NCBI GenBank assembly: GCA_031553675.1
Contig: JAVBLF010000070.1
Span: 1 to 50,865 of the forward strand
DNA from: JAVBLF01 sp031553675
GTDB lineage: Bacteria; Bacillota; Clostridia; Christensenellales; CALWSW01
Direction: 5' to 3'
Length of the DNA stretch: 50,865 nucleotides
The first letter of the stretch is position 1; the number at the start of each line of letters is the position of its first letter. Of the stretch, positions 42,636 through 50,517 are shown piece after piece. Both the position numbers and the translations under genes were made by a program. Below the pieces are notes generated by a model. It ran no database searches. It was not told the DNA's origin and saw only the letters and a program-made list of their open reading frames with translations.

Positions 42636-43469
42636 TCAGATTTCGGGTCCGCGCGTGTAGACCCATAGGATGCGGGCGACTTTGTTGCCATTGTTGCGCC
42701 AGCTATGGGGTTCGCGGGAGCGGTAGGTGAGCGAATCGCCGGTGTTGAGTGCATAGACTTCGTTGCCGTTGAGGGTGAATTCGACCTTGCCGGACAGGAT
42801 ATAGACGTATTCCTCGCCGCCGTGCTGCGAAACGCCATTGCTGGCGCTGCCCGGTTCGACGGTGTAGATCAGCGTGGAAAGAAGGATGTTTTGCATCGCG
42901 ACGACGGACTCGACCATGACGCCTTCCAAGCCGATCGAAAAGCTCTCGCCCTTGCCTTTGCGGACGAGATGGCTTTCTTCTGCCGCCTTTCCGACGTAGT
43001 AGAGCAAGCTTTCGCCATAGAAGGCGGCGAGCTTTTGCAATACCTCCAGCGAGACATTGGCATGGCTGTTCTCGATCTTGGAAAGGTAAGAAGGCGAGAT
43101 GCCGACCTCCTTCGCGACGTCGTCGAGCAAAAAGCCGTGTTTGAGGCGGGTGTCCTTCCATTTTTCGCTCATGAGGCGCCGCGAAACGGCACCCACCGAC
43201 TGTTCGCGCTGGTGGGTTTCAGACGGGCTGCCGTAGAGCACGCGTATGGCGTTGATGCCCATGCGTTGATCCTTGGAGTGCTGCTTGATCTCGCGCAAGG
43301 TTTCGAGGTCTTTGAAGTCGTAGACACGGTAGCCGTTTTCCGAACGTTTGGCGGTAAAGAGACCTTGCTTTTCCCAGTTTCGGATGGTAGCCGGCACGAC
43401 GCCGATCTGCTTTGCGATCTCGTTGATGCGAAAGGAAATCGTGTCGTTGCGCGGTGTATCGTTCTTCAT
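42636..43469 (-). CDS. MerR-XRE-cupin transcription regulator
   Basis: 277 residues joining three modules. Residues about 12-75: MerR-type winged helix (FRINEIAKQIGVVPATIRNW, NGYRVYDFKDLETLREI). Residues about 105-165: XRE/HTH_3 (LLDDVAKEVGISPSYLSKIE, VSLEVLQKLAAFYG). Residues about 195-275: cupin_2 ligand fold (HGGEEYVYILSGKVEFTLNG, LNTGDSLTYRSREPHSW). Each half alone is common, MerR with XRE-cupin in one chain less so. ATG 43469 is chosen since AGGAG lies 6 bases upstream. Its promoter overlaps a copy of the shared operator, suggesting autoregulation; the cupin likely binds a small-molecule inducer. Confidence 0.92.
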   Translation of the reverse strand: MKNDTPRNDTISFRINEIAKQIGVVPATIRNWEKQGLFTAKRSENGYRVYDFKDLETLREIKQHSKDQRMGINAIRVLYGSPSETHQREQSVGAVSRRLMSEKWKDTRLKHGFLLDDVAKEVGISPSYLSKIENSHANVSLEVLQKLAAFYGESLLYYVGKAAEESHLVRKGKGESFSIGLEGVMVESVVAMQNILLSTLIYTVEPGSASNGVSQHGGEEYVYILSGKVEFTLNGNEVYALNTGDSLTYRSREPHSWRNNGNKVARILWVYTRGPEI

Positions 43470-43529
43470 CGTCATCTCCTGCGTGGGCGCAAAATATTTA
43501 CAAGCCCGCGGATACTATGGTTTCTATCC

Positions 43530-43561
43530 AGTATAACAAATCATGTGGCGCTGTCAATGTT
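43530..43561 (-). promoter_or_regulatory. Regulator promoter with shared operator
   Basis: On the minus strand TTGACA (43552-43557), 16 bases, TATACT (43530-43535). The -35 is inside AACATTGACAG (43551-43561), a near copy of the operator at the two target promoters. Confidence 0.65.
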
Positions 43562-43623
43562 CGGCTCCGAATCGGCTCTCGAATGGGAGGAAATCGAGAA
43601 AGGCAATTTTCAAAACTTATAAA

Positions 43624-43658
43624 TTAACGTTGACAATGTTAAGAAAAAATATTACACT
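43624..43658 (+). promoter_or_regulatory. Synthase-operon promoter with palindromic operator
   Basis: TTAACGTTGACAATGTTAA (43624-43642) is an inverted repeat with 8 of 9 bases paired. TTGACA within it (43630-43635), 17 bases, TACACT (43653-43658) form the promoter. The TTGACA-17-TAC pattern matches the symporter promoter. Confidence 0.7.
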
Positions 43659-43750
43659 TGAGACACAGCCAGCCAACCGGATTATGAGCGCATTTGCCAA
43701 GATGCAGCGACGCTATGAGCACATTGCTCCCAAAAAAGAGGAGGTCGACA

Positions 43751-44959
43751 ATGGGTTTCTACGAAGAAGGCAAGTGGTGGGTCAGCCCATCGAACTACGC
43801 CGACGACGTCACAGCCGGATATCATTTTCCCTCGAAGATCGAAATACTCGATACGACCCTGCGCGACGGCGAACAGCAAGCCGGTATCGCCTTTACGCGC
43901 GGTGAAAAAATACGAATCGCGAAGATGCTCGACGAAGCGGGGATCCACCGCATCGAATGCGGCACGCCCGCCGTATCCCCTGAGGACGAAGCCGCGATCA
44001 AGGAAATTGCGTCGTTGGGGCTCAAGGCGAAACTGTTCGCCTTTGTGCGCAACATGAAAGAAGACATGAAGCTCGCGAAGGAATGTGGCGTCTATGGCGT
44101 ACTCGCTGAGATTCCCGGCAGCGAGCATTTGCTCAAATTCGGCAAAAAGTGGACGGCCGAAAAGGCCATTGCAGCCGCGATCGAATCGACGGCCTATGCG
44201 CACGAATTGGGGCTGTATGTGACGTTCTTCCCCGCCGACTCTTCCCGTGCCAGCCTCGACTTTTTGATCGACGCCGTCCACCAAATCTCCGAAAACGGCC
44301 ACATGGACGCGCTCGCCCTCGTCGATACCTTTGGCGCGTTTTCGCCGGAAGGCGCGGCTTATACCATCCGCAAGCTGAAGGAACAGTTCCACGTTCCGAT
44401 CGAAGCGCACTTCCACGACGATTTCGGCTTGGGCACGGCATCGACCATCGCCGCGCTGGCAGCGGGCGCCGAAGTCGCGCACGTCACGGTCAACGGCATC
44501 GGAGAGCGCGCGGGAAGCGTGCCGCTCGAACCGCTGACGCTCGCTCTGAAGGCCTGCTACGGTTACGACACTGGCATCCGTCTCGACATGCTCAAAGATC
44601 TGTCCCGCACGGTGGAAACGCTGTCGGGATCGCCCATCCAGGCGGGGCGCGCCGTCGTCGGCGACAAGATTTTTGGCTGGGAAACCGGCATGCCGTCGAG
44701 CATGTGGCTCAACTGCAAGGACGAGCAGCCTCTCGCGATGTTGCCCTACCACTGGACGATGACCGGACAGACCGAGCCGAAGATCTACCTCGGCAAAAAA
44801 AGTGGCAAGGACAATCTGACGAAGTGGCTGACCGACAACGACTTGACCGTCGGCGAAGAAGATCAGAAAATCCTGCTGCAAAAGGTCAAAGAGCTCTCGA
44901 TCGCACGCAAGCGCGACCTCACGGTCGAAGAATTCAAACAACTCGTTGCCGAACTGTAG
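43751..44959 (+). CDS. LeuA/homocitrate-synthase-like acyltransferase (HMGL-like TIM barrel)
   Basis: 402 residues. Members condense acetyl-CoA with a 2-oxo acid (isopropylmalate, citramalate, homocitrate or Re-citrate synthases) or run related lyase reactions. Seen: ILDTTLRDGEQQAGIAFTRG (metal Asp and catalytic Arg), HRIECGTPAVSPED, IEAHFHDDFGLGTAST (metal HxH; Asp where Asn is usual), and NGIGERAGSVPLEPL, the synthase-type signature rather than the lyase GGLGGCP. It lacks the C-terminal LeuA regulatory domain. GAGGAGG precedes ATG 43751. Exact substrate is not assigned; the aminotransferase downstream may supply its 2-oxo acid. Confidence 0.88.
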   Translation: MGFYEEGKWWVSPSNYADDVTAGYHFPSKIEILDTTLRDGEQQAGIAFTRGEKIRIAKMLDEAGIHRIECGTPAVSPEDEAAIKEIASLGLKAKLFAFVRNMKEDMKLAKECGVYGVLAEIPGSEHLLKFGKKWTAEKAIAAAIESTAYAHELGLYVTFFPADSSRASLDFLIDAVHQISENGHMDALALVDTFGAFSPEGAAYTIRKLKEQFHVPIEAHFHDDFGLGTASTIAALAAGAEVAHVTVNGIGERAGSVPLEPLTLALKACYGYDTGIRLDMLKDLSRTVETLSGSPIQAGRAVVGDKIFGWETGMPSSMWLNCKDEQPLAMLPYHWTMTGQTEPKIYLGKKSGKDNLTKWLTDNDLTVGEEDQKILLQKVKELSIARKRDLTVEEFKQLVAEL

Positions 44960-44971
44960 GGGGTGCGGACG

Positions 44972-46141
44972 ATGAAACACAAACTCAACCCGATCTTTCA
45001 GACACTGGAAGCGTCGCCCATGCTCAAAATGTTCCAGGCGACCAGCAAGTACAACAACCTGATCAACCTCGGCGTCGGCGAACCCGACCTCAACTCGCCG
45101 CCTGAAGTGATCCAGGCCATGAAAGACGCAGCCGACAACGGCTTCACCCACTATCCGCCCATGAACGGCTATGCCGATCTGCGCCAGGAAGTGTGCAACT
45201 ATTGGGGCCGCCACCACGCTTTCGACCTCAAGCCCGAAGAAGTGTTGATCACATCCGGCGGCATCCAGGGCATTTATCTCGTGCTGACCGCCTTTGTCGA
45301 ACCCGGCGACGAAGTGCTCGTCACCGACCCCTGCTTCCCAAGCTACATCGGGCAGGTGAGGTACGTCGGCGGCAAACTCGTCCCCATCCCCGTGCAAGAG
45401 GAAAACGGCTTTACGCTGACGGCAGAACAGCTCGAAGCGCACATCACGCCGAAAAGCAAACTTTTGATACTCAACTCGCCCGCGAACCCCACCGGCGGCG
45501 TGATCGACCGCGAAGAGATGCTGAAGATCGCCGCCGTCTGCGAAAAGCACGACCTCGTCGTGCTGTCCGACGAAATCTACGAAGCGTTTGTGTTTGAAGG
45601 CGAGCATGTCTGCTTCGCGACGCTGCCCGGCATGCGCGAACGTACCTTCACGCTGGGCGGCTTCTCGAAGACATACGCTATGACGGGCTGGCGCCTCGGC
45701 TACCTGATGGGCAACGCGGCCAACCTACAGGTGCTCAACGTGTTGAGTACCGACACCGTCATGGGCGTCAACGCGATGGTGCAGCGCGCCGGACTCGTCG
45801 CCCTGCGCGACTGCCGCGGCTTTGTCGATGCGATGGTCGAAACGTACAGAGAGCGCGTTTCCTTCGTGTCGGATCTGATCAACCAAACGCCGGGCATGAG
45901 CTGCATCAAGCCCAAGGGCAGCTTTTACGTCATGGCCAACATCTCGGGTACCGGCATGAATTCGGTCGACTTCTCGCTCAAGATGATCGACGAAGCGCGC
46001 GTCGTCGTGATGCCGGGCGTCTCCTTCGGCAAAAACGGCGATCACTTTGTCCGCATCTCCTGCAACGGCACGCCGGAAGTGCTGAAAGAAGCCTTCCGCC
46101 GCATGACAGACGCGGCGAATGGGAAGCCTTTCGGGGACTAA
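44972..46141 (+). CDS. Class I/II PLP-dependent aminotransferase
   Basis: 389 residues, usual AAT_I length. Seen: LINLGVGEPDLNSPPEVIQA, ITSGGIQGIYLVL, LNSPANPTGGVID, LSDEIYEAF (PLP-binding Asp), and the Schiff-base Lys in GGFSKTYAMTGWRLGY; the phosphate-binding Arg lies in FVRISCNGTPE. AGGGGG is about 8 bases before ATG 44972; GTG 44963 is an alternative. It lies 12 bases after the synthase gene, in one operon. Probably interconverts an imported amino acid and a 2-oxo acid; specificity unknown (aspartate/aromatic-type subfamily). Confidence 0.94.
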   Translation: MKHKLNPIFQTLEASPMLKMFQATSKYNNLINLGVGEPDLNSPPEVIQAMKDAADNGFTHYPPMNGYADLRQEVCNYWGRHHAFDLKPEEVLITSGGIQGIYLVLTAFVEPGDEVLVTDPCFPSYIGQVRYVGGKLVPIPVQEENGFTLTAEQLEAHITPKSKLLILNSPANPTGGVIDREEMLKIAAVCEKHDLVVLSDEIYEAFVFEGEHVCFATLPGMRERTFTLGGFSKTYAMTGWRLGYLMGNAANLQVLNVLSTDTVMGVNAMVQRAGLVALRDCRGFVDAMVETYRERVSFVSDLINQTPGMSCIKPKGSFYVMANISGTGMNSVDFSLKMIDEARVVVMPGVSFGKNGDHFVRISCNGTPEVLKEAFRRMTDAANGKPFGD

Positions 46142-46175
46142 GCAACCCAACAACCCCCACCAACAACACATCGGT

Positions 46176-46264
46176 AAAGCCGCCATGATCGTGGCGGCTT
46201 TGCCTGGGGCGTCGCAGACGCTCAGATTTTCTTTTGCTACTTTTCTTTTTATAAAGAAAAGTAG
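46176..46264 (+). other. Two hairpins in the leader of the fusion gene
   Basis: Hairpin 1: AAAGCCGCCA...TGGCGGCTTT at 46176-46201 with a short T-run, a possible partial terminator. Hairpin 2: CTACTTTTCTTT (46237-46248) pairs perfectly with 46253-46264 around TTAT, ending 9 bases before the ribosome binding site. They may lower expression of the third gene relative to the first two. Confidence 0.6.
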
Positions 46265-46288
46265 AGAAAAAAGAAAGGAGCCAATGCG

Positions 46289-49111
46289 ATGCTCACTCCG
46301 CTTCACAACCCCGCACAAGGCAGGCTGCGCGTGATTGGCTACGCCTCGGGATCGGGCAATACGCTCTGGAAGGCGTACGAGACGCAAAAGCGCATGGAAG
46401 AGATGACGGGCGATTGCCCGTTTGAAGTGGTCGGCTTGTTCTCCGACGACCTCCATTCCAAGGCGGTCGCATATGCGAAGCAGGTCGGCTTGCCGTATGC
46501 CGCGATCGACATCCGCGCGTTCTACAAGGAACGCGGCGTTCCGCTGAAGGATCGCGAGGTGAGAGCGGCGTATGACGCTGCTGCGCTGGAGCAGATCCGC
46601 GCGTTTGGCGGCGACTGCGTGCTTCTCGCCGGCTACGTTTGGGCAACGACCGACATCGTGGCAGACGAATACATGATGATCAACGTCCACCCCGCCGATC
46701 TGACGATCGAGAGGGAGGGGCGGCGCGCGTTTGCCGGGGCGAACGGCGTCGGCGATACGCTGGCGGCGCGCGAGCCCGCCATCTGCGCGACGGCGCATCT
46801 CGCAACGAAGGAGATCGACGGCGGTCCCATCTTGATCGTCTCGGAACGCGTGCCGATCGATTACGCGTTGCATGCCGACGACGACAGCCGCATGCGCCAT
46901 TATCTCAAGCTCGTCAATGAGCAAAACCGTTTGGCTGGCGAGCGCGCGCTTCTCGAGATCGCGGAAGGGCATTTTGCGCGCGACGACGACGGCACGCTCC
47001 ATTACAAAGGCAAACCGGCTCCCCAAGGCGTTCGGATCGAAAGCTGGCAAGAGAACAAGCCGTTGTTCGAGCGCTCCATGGACAAGCTCCTGAATCCGCA
47101 TTCGGTTGCGGTGATCGGCGCGTCCAACAAGCCCGGCATCGGCAGGTCGATCGTCGAAAACTTGGTGCGCGACGGATTCGCGGGGGCACTCTACGCGGTC
47201 AACCTGCGCGGCGAAGACGTGTTGACCGCAAAGGGATGCGCATCGATCGGCGACATCGAAGGCGCGGTCGACCTCGCGATCATCGCGACGCCAGGCACGA
47301 CGGTGCTGGAGATCGCAGAGGCGTGTGGACAAAAGGGTGTCGGCGCGATCATCTGCATCAGCGCCGGATTCAAAGAGATCGGCGACGATGCGGCGCAAGA
47401 CGCGTTGGTCGCCATCGTGAACCGCTACAACATGCGCATGATCGGTCCGAACTGCATGGGCGAGATGAACCGCAAGGCCAAGCTCAACGCGACCATCCTG
47501 CACAACCGACTGATCGATGGGCATGTGGCGTTCGTCACACAGAGCGGCGCGATCGGCGCGGCCATGCTCGATTTTGCGGAAGGCCTGGGTCTGGGCTTTT
47601 CGTCGATCGTATCGCTTGGCAACCAAGCCGACGTCACGGCTTGCGATCTGCTTCCGCACTACGATCAAGACGAGTATACCCGCGTGATCGCGCTCTATCT
47701 CGAATCGATTCCGGATCCGGTGCGGTTTGCCCGCGTGGCGGCACGGGTCAAAAAACCGATACTCGTGCTCAAGGCAGGCGGCACCGATGCGGGGAGCGCC
47801 GCTGCCAGCTCGCACACAGGCAGCTTGGCGGGCAACGACGCGCTCGTCGACGCGCTGCTGCGCAAGGCGGGTGTGACGCGGGTCGCGTCGCTGGAAGACT
47901 TGTTTCTCACTGCCGCCGCGCTGTCGCACATGCCCCCCATGCAAGGGAACCGCGTCGCGCTTTTGACGAACGCGGGCGGACCCGGCATTTTGATCGCCGA
48001 CGCGCTGTGCAAAGCGGGCTTCGAGCTGCCCCCCACCGGCGCGGAATTGCGCGAAGAACTCCGCGCCCACCTCATGCGCGAGGCTGCCACCGCCAACCCG
48101 ATCGACGTCGTGGCCCCCGCGCCATCCGAGCACTATGTGTTTTGTGCCGAAAAACTGCTCCAGAGCGCTGCCTATGACGCGCTGTTGATCTGCTGCGTTC
48201 CGCCCGCCACGGTCGATACGGCGGCCGTCGCGCGCGCCCTCGTGCCCGTCGTGCAAGGCGCCGGGATCCCCGTCATGGCTTGCTTTTTCGGCCCGACACT
48301 CGGCGGCGACGCGCGCCGCATCCTGATCGACAGCGGAATCCCCACCTGCGACTACCCCGAGCAGCTCGCCACCATGCTTTCCGGCATGCGTACGGCGACG
48401 CCGTCACAGGCGCGGGAGGCTTCCCGCTTGCCGGCCCAGGCGCTTCACAAAGCGCAGAGCTTGCTGCAAGCGGCGCCGAATGAGGGCTACCTCGCTTCGG
48501 ATGACGCGTATGCCTTGCTGGCGTGCTGCGGCATCGACGCGGCGAAAAGCGCCTTGATCGGCGCACCGTCCGAAGTCGATGGCTTGGAACTGCATTATCC
48601 TGTCGTCGCGAAGATCGATCACCCCGAGATCGTTCACAAATCGGACGTCGGCGGCGTCGTGCTCCACATCGGCTCGCGCGAAGCGCTGCGCGAGGTGACA
48701 TCTGACCTGCTCGAACGTTTCCCGGGCGCGCGTGGCGTGTTCGTGCAAGAGCAAGTATCGCCGAGTTTTGAGCTGATCGTCGGCGGCACGCGCGATCCCC
48801 AGACCGGTCATTCTGTGATGGTGGGGATGGGCGGCGTATTCGTCGAGGTTTTGAAGGATGTGGCGTTCGGGCTTCCGCCATTCGACCATGCCGACGCCCG
48901 CGCCATGATTGCTCGCCTTCGCTGCGAACCGCTGCTTTCAGGCGTGCGCGGCGTTGAGGGCGTCGACCTCGACGCCCTGGCGGAATTGCTCGTCAAAGTC
49001 GGCGACGTGCTGCTTGCGTTGCCGTCCATCGCGGAATTCGATATGAACCCCGTGCTTTACGATCCCACGCGAGGTTTCGTCGCGGTCGACGCGCGCATCA
49101 AAAAGGCATAA
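46289..49111 (+). CDS. Fusion of formyltransferase domain and NDP-forming acyl-CoA synthetase
   Basis: 940 residues. Residues about 8-225 are a formyltransferase N-terminal fold (GYASGSGNTLWKAYE, VLLAGYVWAT, INVHPADLTIEREG, TKEIDGGPILIVSE); the Asn-His (NVH) and Asp (DGGPI) of the PurN/Fmt catalytic triad are kept. Residues about 265-940 form an acetate--CoA-ligase (ADP-forming) type synthetase: CoA-binding Rossmann (HSVAVIGASNKPGIGRSIV), GPNCMGEMNR, the phospho-His loop in SSHTGSLAGNDA, LLTNAGGPGILIADAL, then ATP-grasp (YPVVAKIDHPEIVHKSDVGG, MVGMGGVFVEVLKDVAFGLP, EFDMNPVL). AAAGGAG is 8 bases before ATG 46289. It can make ATP from an acyl-CoA; the formyl step and substrate are unknown. Confidence 0.9.
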   Translation: MLTPLHNPAQGRLRVIGYASGSGNTLWKAYETQKRMEEMTGDCPFEVVGLFSDDLHSKAVAYAKQVGLPYAAIDIRAFYKERGVPLKDREVRAAYDAAALEQIRAFGGDCVLLAGYVWATTDIVADEYMMINVHPADLTIEREGRRAFAGANGVGDTLAAREPAICATAHLATKEIDGGPILIVSERVPIDYALHADDDSRMRHYLKLVNEQNRLAGERALLEIAEGHFARDDDGTLHYKGKPAPQGVRIESWQENKPLFERSMDKLLNPHSVAVIGASNKPGIGRSIVENLVRDGFAGALYAVNLRGEDVLTAKGCASIGDIEGAVDLAIIATPGTTVLEIAEACGQKGVGAIICISAGFKEIGDDAAQDALVAIVNRYNMRMIGPNCMGEMNRKAKLNATILHNRLIDGHVAFVTQSGAIGAAMLDFAEGLGLGFSSIVSLGNQADVTACDLLPHYDQDEYTRVIALYLESIPDPVRFARVAARVKKPILVLKAGGTDAGSAAASSHTGSLAGNDALVDALLRKAGVTRVASLEDLFLTAAALSHMPPMQGNRVALLTNAGGPGILIADALCKAGFELPPTGAELREELRAHLMREAATANPIDVVAPAPSEHYVFCAEKLLQSAAYDALLICCVPPATVDTAAVARALVPVVQGAGIPVMACFFGPTLGGDARRILIDSGIPTCDYPEQLATMLSGMRTATPSQAREASRLPAQALHKAQSLLQAAPNEGYLASDDAYALLACCGIDAAKSALIGAPSEVDGLELHYPVVAKIDHPEIVHKSDVGGVVLHIGSREALREVTSDLLERFPGARGVFVQEQVSPSFELIVGGTRDPQTGHSVMVGMGGVFVEVLKDVAFGLPPFDHADARAMIARLRCEPLLSGVRGVEGVDLDALAELLVKVGDVLLALPSIAEFDMNPVLYDPTRGFVAVDARIKKA

Positions 49112-49129
49112 GAAATCAGCTTGCAAAGA

Positions 49130-49157
49130 AGCTCCTGAATGTCGTTCAGGGGCTTTT
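49130..49157 (+). terminator. Terminator of the fusion-gene operon
   Basis: AGCTCCTGAA pairs with TTCAGGGGCT (one G-T) around TGTCG, followed by TTTTC, 19 bases after the stop. Confidence 0.8.
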
Positions 49158-49201
49158 CTGCATTCCATGTATCGGCGTGTGTAACTGTTTCCAAGCGCAC
49201 G

Positions 49202-49232
49202 AAAAAGCCCACAGCGTAGTAACTGTGGGCTT
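49202..49232 (-). terminator. Original terminator of the disrupted tRNA gene
   Basis: On the minus strand AAGCCCACAG (49223-49232) pairs with CTGTGGGCTT (49205-49214), followed by TTTTT, 17 bases past the tRNA CCA end. Confidence 0.75.
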
Positions 49233-49248
49233 CTTCAGCTAGCCTGTC

Positions 49249-49276
49249 TGGTGGAGAATAGGGGATTCGAACCCCT
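49249..49276 (-). other. Displaced tRNA 3' end (T arm, acceptor strand, CCA); attachment site
   Basis: Minus strand reads AGGGGTTCGAATCCCCT, the T-arm with its TTCGAAT loop, then ATTCTCC A CCA, the 3' acceptor strand with encoded CCA. No D arm, anticodon arm or 5' acceptor strand lies upstream (49277-49398). The partner acceptor would begin GGAGAAT. A tyrosine recombinase gene follows 120 bases away. This is the classic left end of an element that integrated into a tRNA gene. Confidence 0.85.
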
Positions 49277-49398
49277 TGACATAAACTCGAAGAAGCCAAT
49301 AGTTTAGGCCAATATCACATGATTCTTTAAATTTTGGTGCTGCTAATGGTTCTGTTTCGGATTTGAGGCGTCGAAATCTGCCAAGCTCCAGCCCATCA

Positions 49399-50517
49399 TC
49401 ACACCAAAAAACGATCGAATGCTTTATCGATCAGCTCGGCGGTGAGTTCCGCATCCCCATCGATTTCGTGGCTGTACGTACCGTGTGTATCCATATGCTC
49501 TGAATGCCCAATTGACGGTTTGAGCAAAGGGTCAGGCACGCACGTTTTAGCTATCGAAACCATCGTATGGCGCATCTCATGCAAACTGCACTTCGTTCCA
49601 TAGAACTCCTCTCGAATCACATACCACCTTTTATATATCTGGCTATGCTTCGTCTGCTGGCCACTTTCTGTTGGGAAGACCCACGGCGAAATGATTCCGT
49701 GCTTTTTCAGCATTACAGCTTGGTCAACCAATACCTGGCGTGCCCTCTTAGGAATCACAAACGATCGGCGAGCATTTTCGTTTTTTCCTCGTGTCTCAAC
49801 GTTCTTACTATTGAAAGATCGTTTCAGGTAGATATGATCGCCAACAATATCTTCGTTCTTCAGTCCGCATAATTCGCCACAGCGGATGCCCGTTAGGACA
49901 AGGAAACGATACGCATAAATATAAAAGACAGGTCGCTCAACGGCATCATCGCCTTTTTTGTGGCGTCCTGGCTTATACGAAACGGAATCGCGCTTGAATA
50001 ACATTTCGAGTGCCTGGGGTTGAAGAACAGAACGGCCTTTCGACTGTGCAGTCTTGGGAATTTTTATCGTGGGTAGCTCGGCTGGCAATCGCATCTCTTG
50101 CGCGAAATGGACTGCCGCTATGATAGAAGCCCGAATATTTGAGCAGGATTTTTTGCTCAGACCATGTTTGACGCCGTCGTTGATACAATTCTTCCAGTCT
50201 AGCGGCGTGATATCTGTCATCCTGCGGTACTTCAAGCGGGGGAGTAGCCACAATCTCCCCATTTGCTCATGTTTCGTGTAGTTCTCTATGCCGGTAGTTT
50301 CCTTGCACACCCTCAGATACTGATCCCATAGATCTGAAAACAATATGTCTCCACTTGCGCCTGTCTTGAGCCAAATATCCGCTTTCTTTTCAGCCTCGCG
50401 TTTTCCATTAATCCGCGGATCGGTGTCATAAAAAACTTTCGACTCTCCATTCCGTTGAACGCGGATACGCCAACGCTTTTCTTTTTCGACCCATCTAGCT
50501 TCTGCGCGCCTGGTCAT
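49399..50517 (-). CDS. int: Tyrosine recombinase (integrase) of a tRNA-integrated element
   Basis: 372 residues. N-terminal AP2-like DNA-arm-binding part (RWVEKEKRWRIRVQRNGES), a SAM-like core-binding domain (about 60-160), then the catalytic domain with Arg in TGIRCGELCGLKNEDI, HxxR in SLHEMRHTMVS, the GH motif in IGHSEHMDTHGTYSH, and the Tyr nucleophile in GTYSH. All five catalytic residues appear intact. GAGG is 7 bases before ATG 50517. Lower GC than the flanking chromosome. It reads toward the displaced tRNA end, the usual arrangement for Tn916/phage-type integrases. Confidence 0.95.
   Translation of the reverse strand: MTRRAEARWVEKEKRWRIRVQRNGESKVFYDTDPRINGKREAEKKADIWLKTGASGDILFSDLWDQYLRVCKETTGIENYTKHEQMGRLWLLPRLKYRRMTDITPLDWKNCINDGVKHGLSKKSCSNIRASIIAAVHFAQEMRLPAELPTIKIPKTAQSKGRSVLQPQALEMLFKRDSVSYKPGRHKKGDDAVERPVFYIYAYRFLVLTGIRCGELCGLKNEDIVGDHIYLKRSFNSKNVETRGKNENARRSFVIPKRARQVLVDQAVMLKKHGIISPWVFPTESGQQTKHSQIYKRWYVIREEFYGTKCSLHEMRHTMVSIAKTCVPDPLLKPSIGHSEHMDTHGTYSHEIDGDAELTAELIDKAFDRFLV

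Noticed and set aside
43682..48256. Long minus-strand open frames (641 and 843 codons) opposite the synthase, aminotransferase and fusion genes
   Set aside because: The plus-strand genes show catalytic motifs and ribosome sites; the antisense frames resemble nothing and span several real genes.
49249..49276. Complete tRNA gene
   Set aside because: Only the T arm and 3' acceptor with CCA are present; no 5' half or anticodon arm is found in the next 120 bases.
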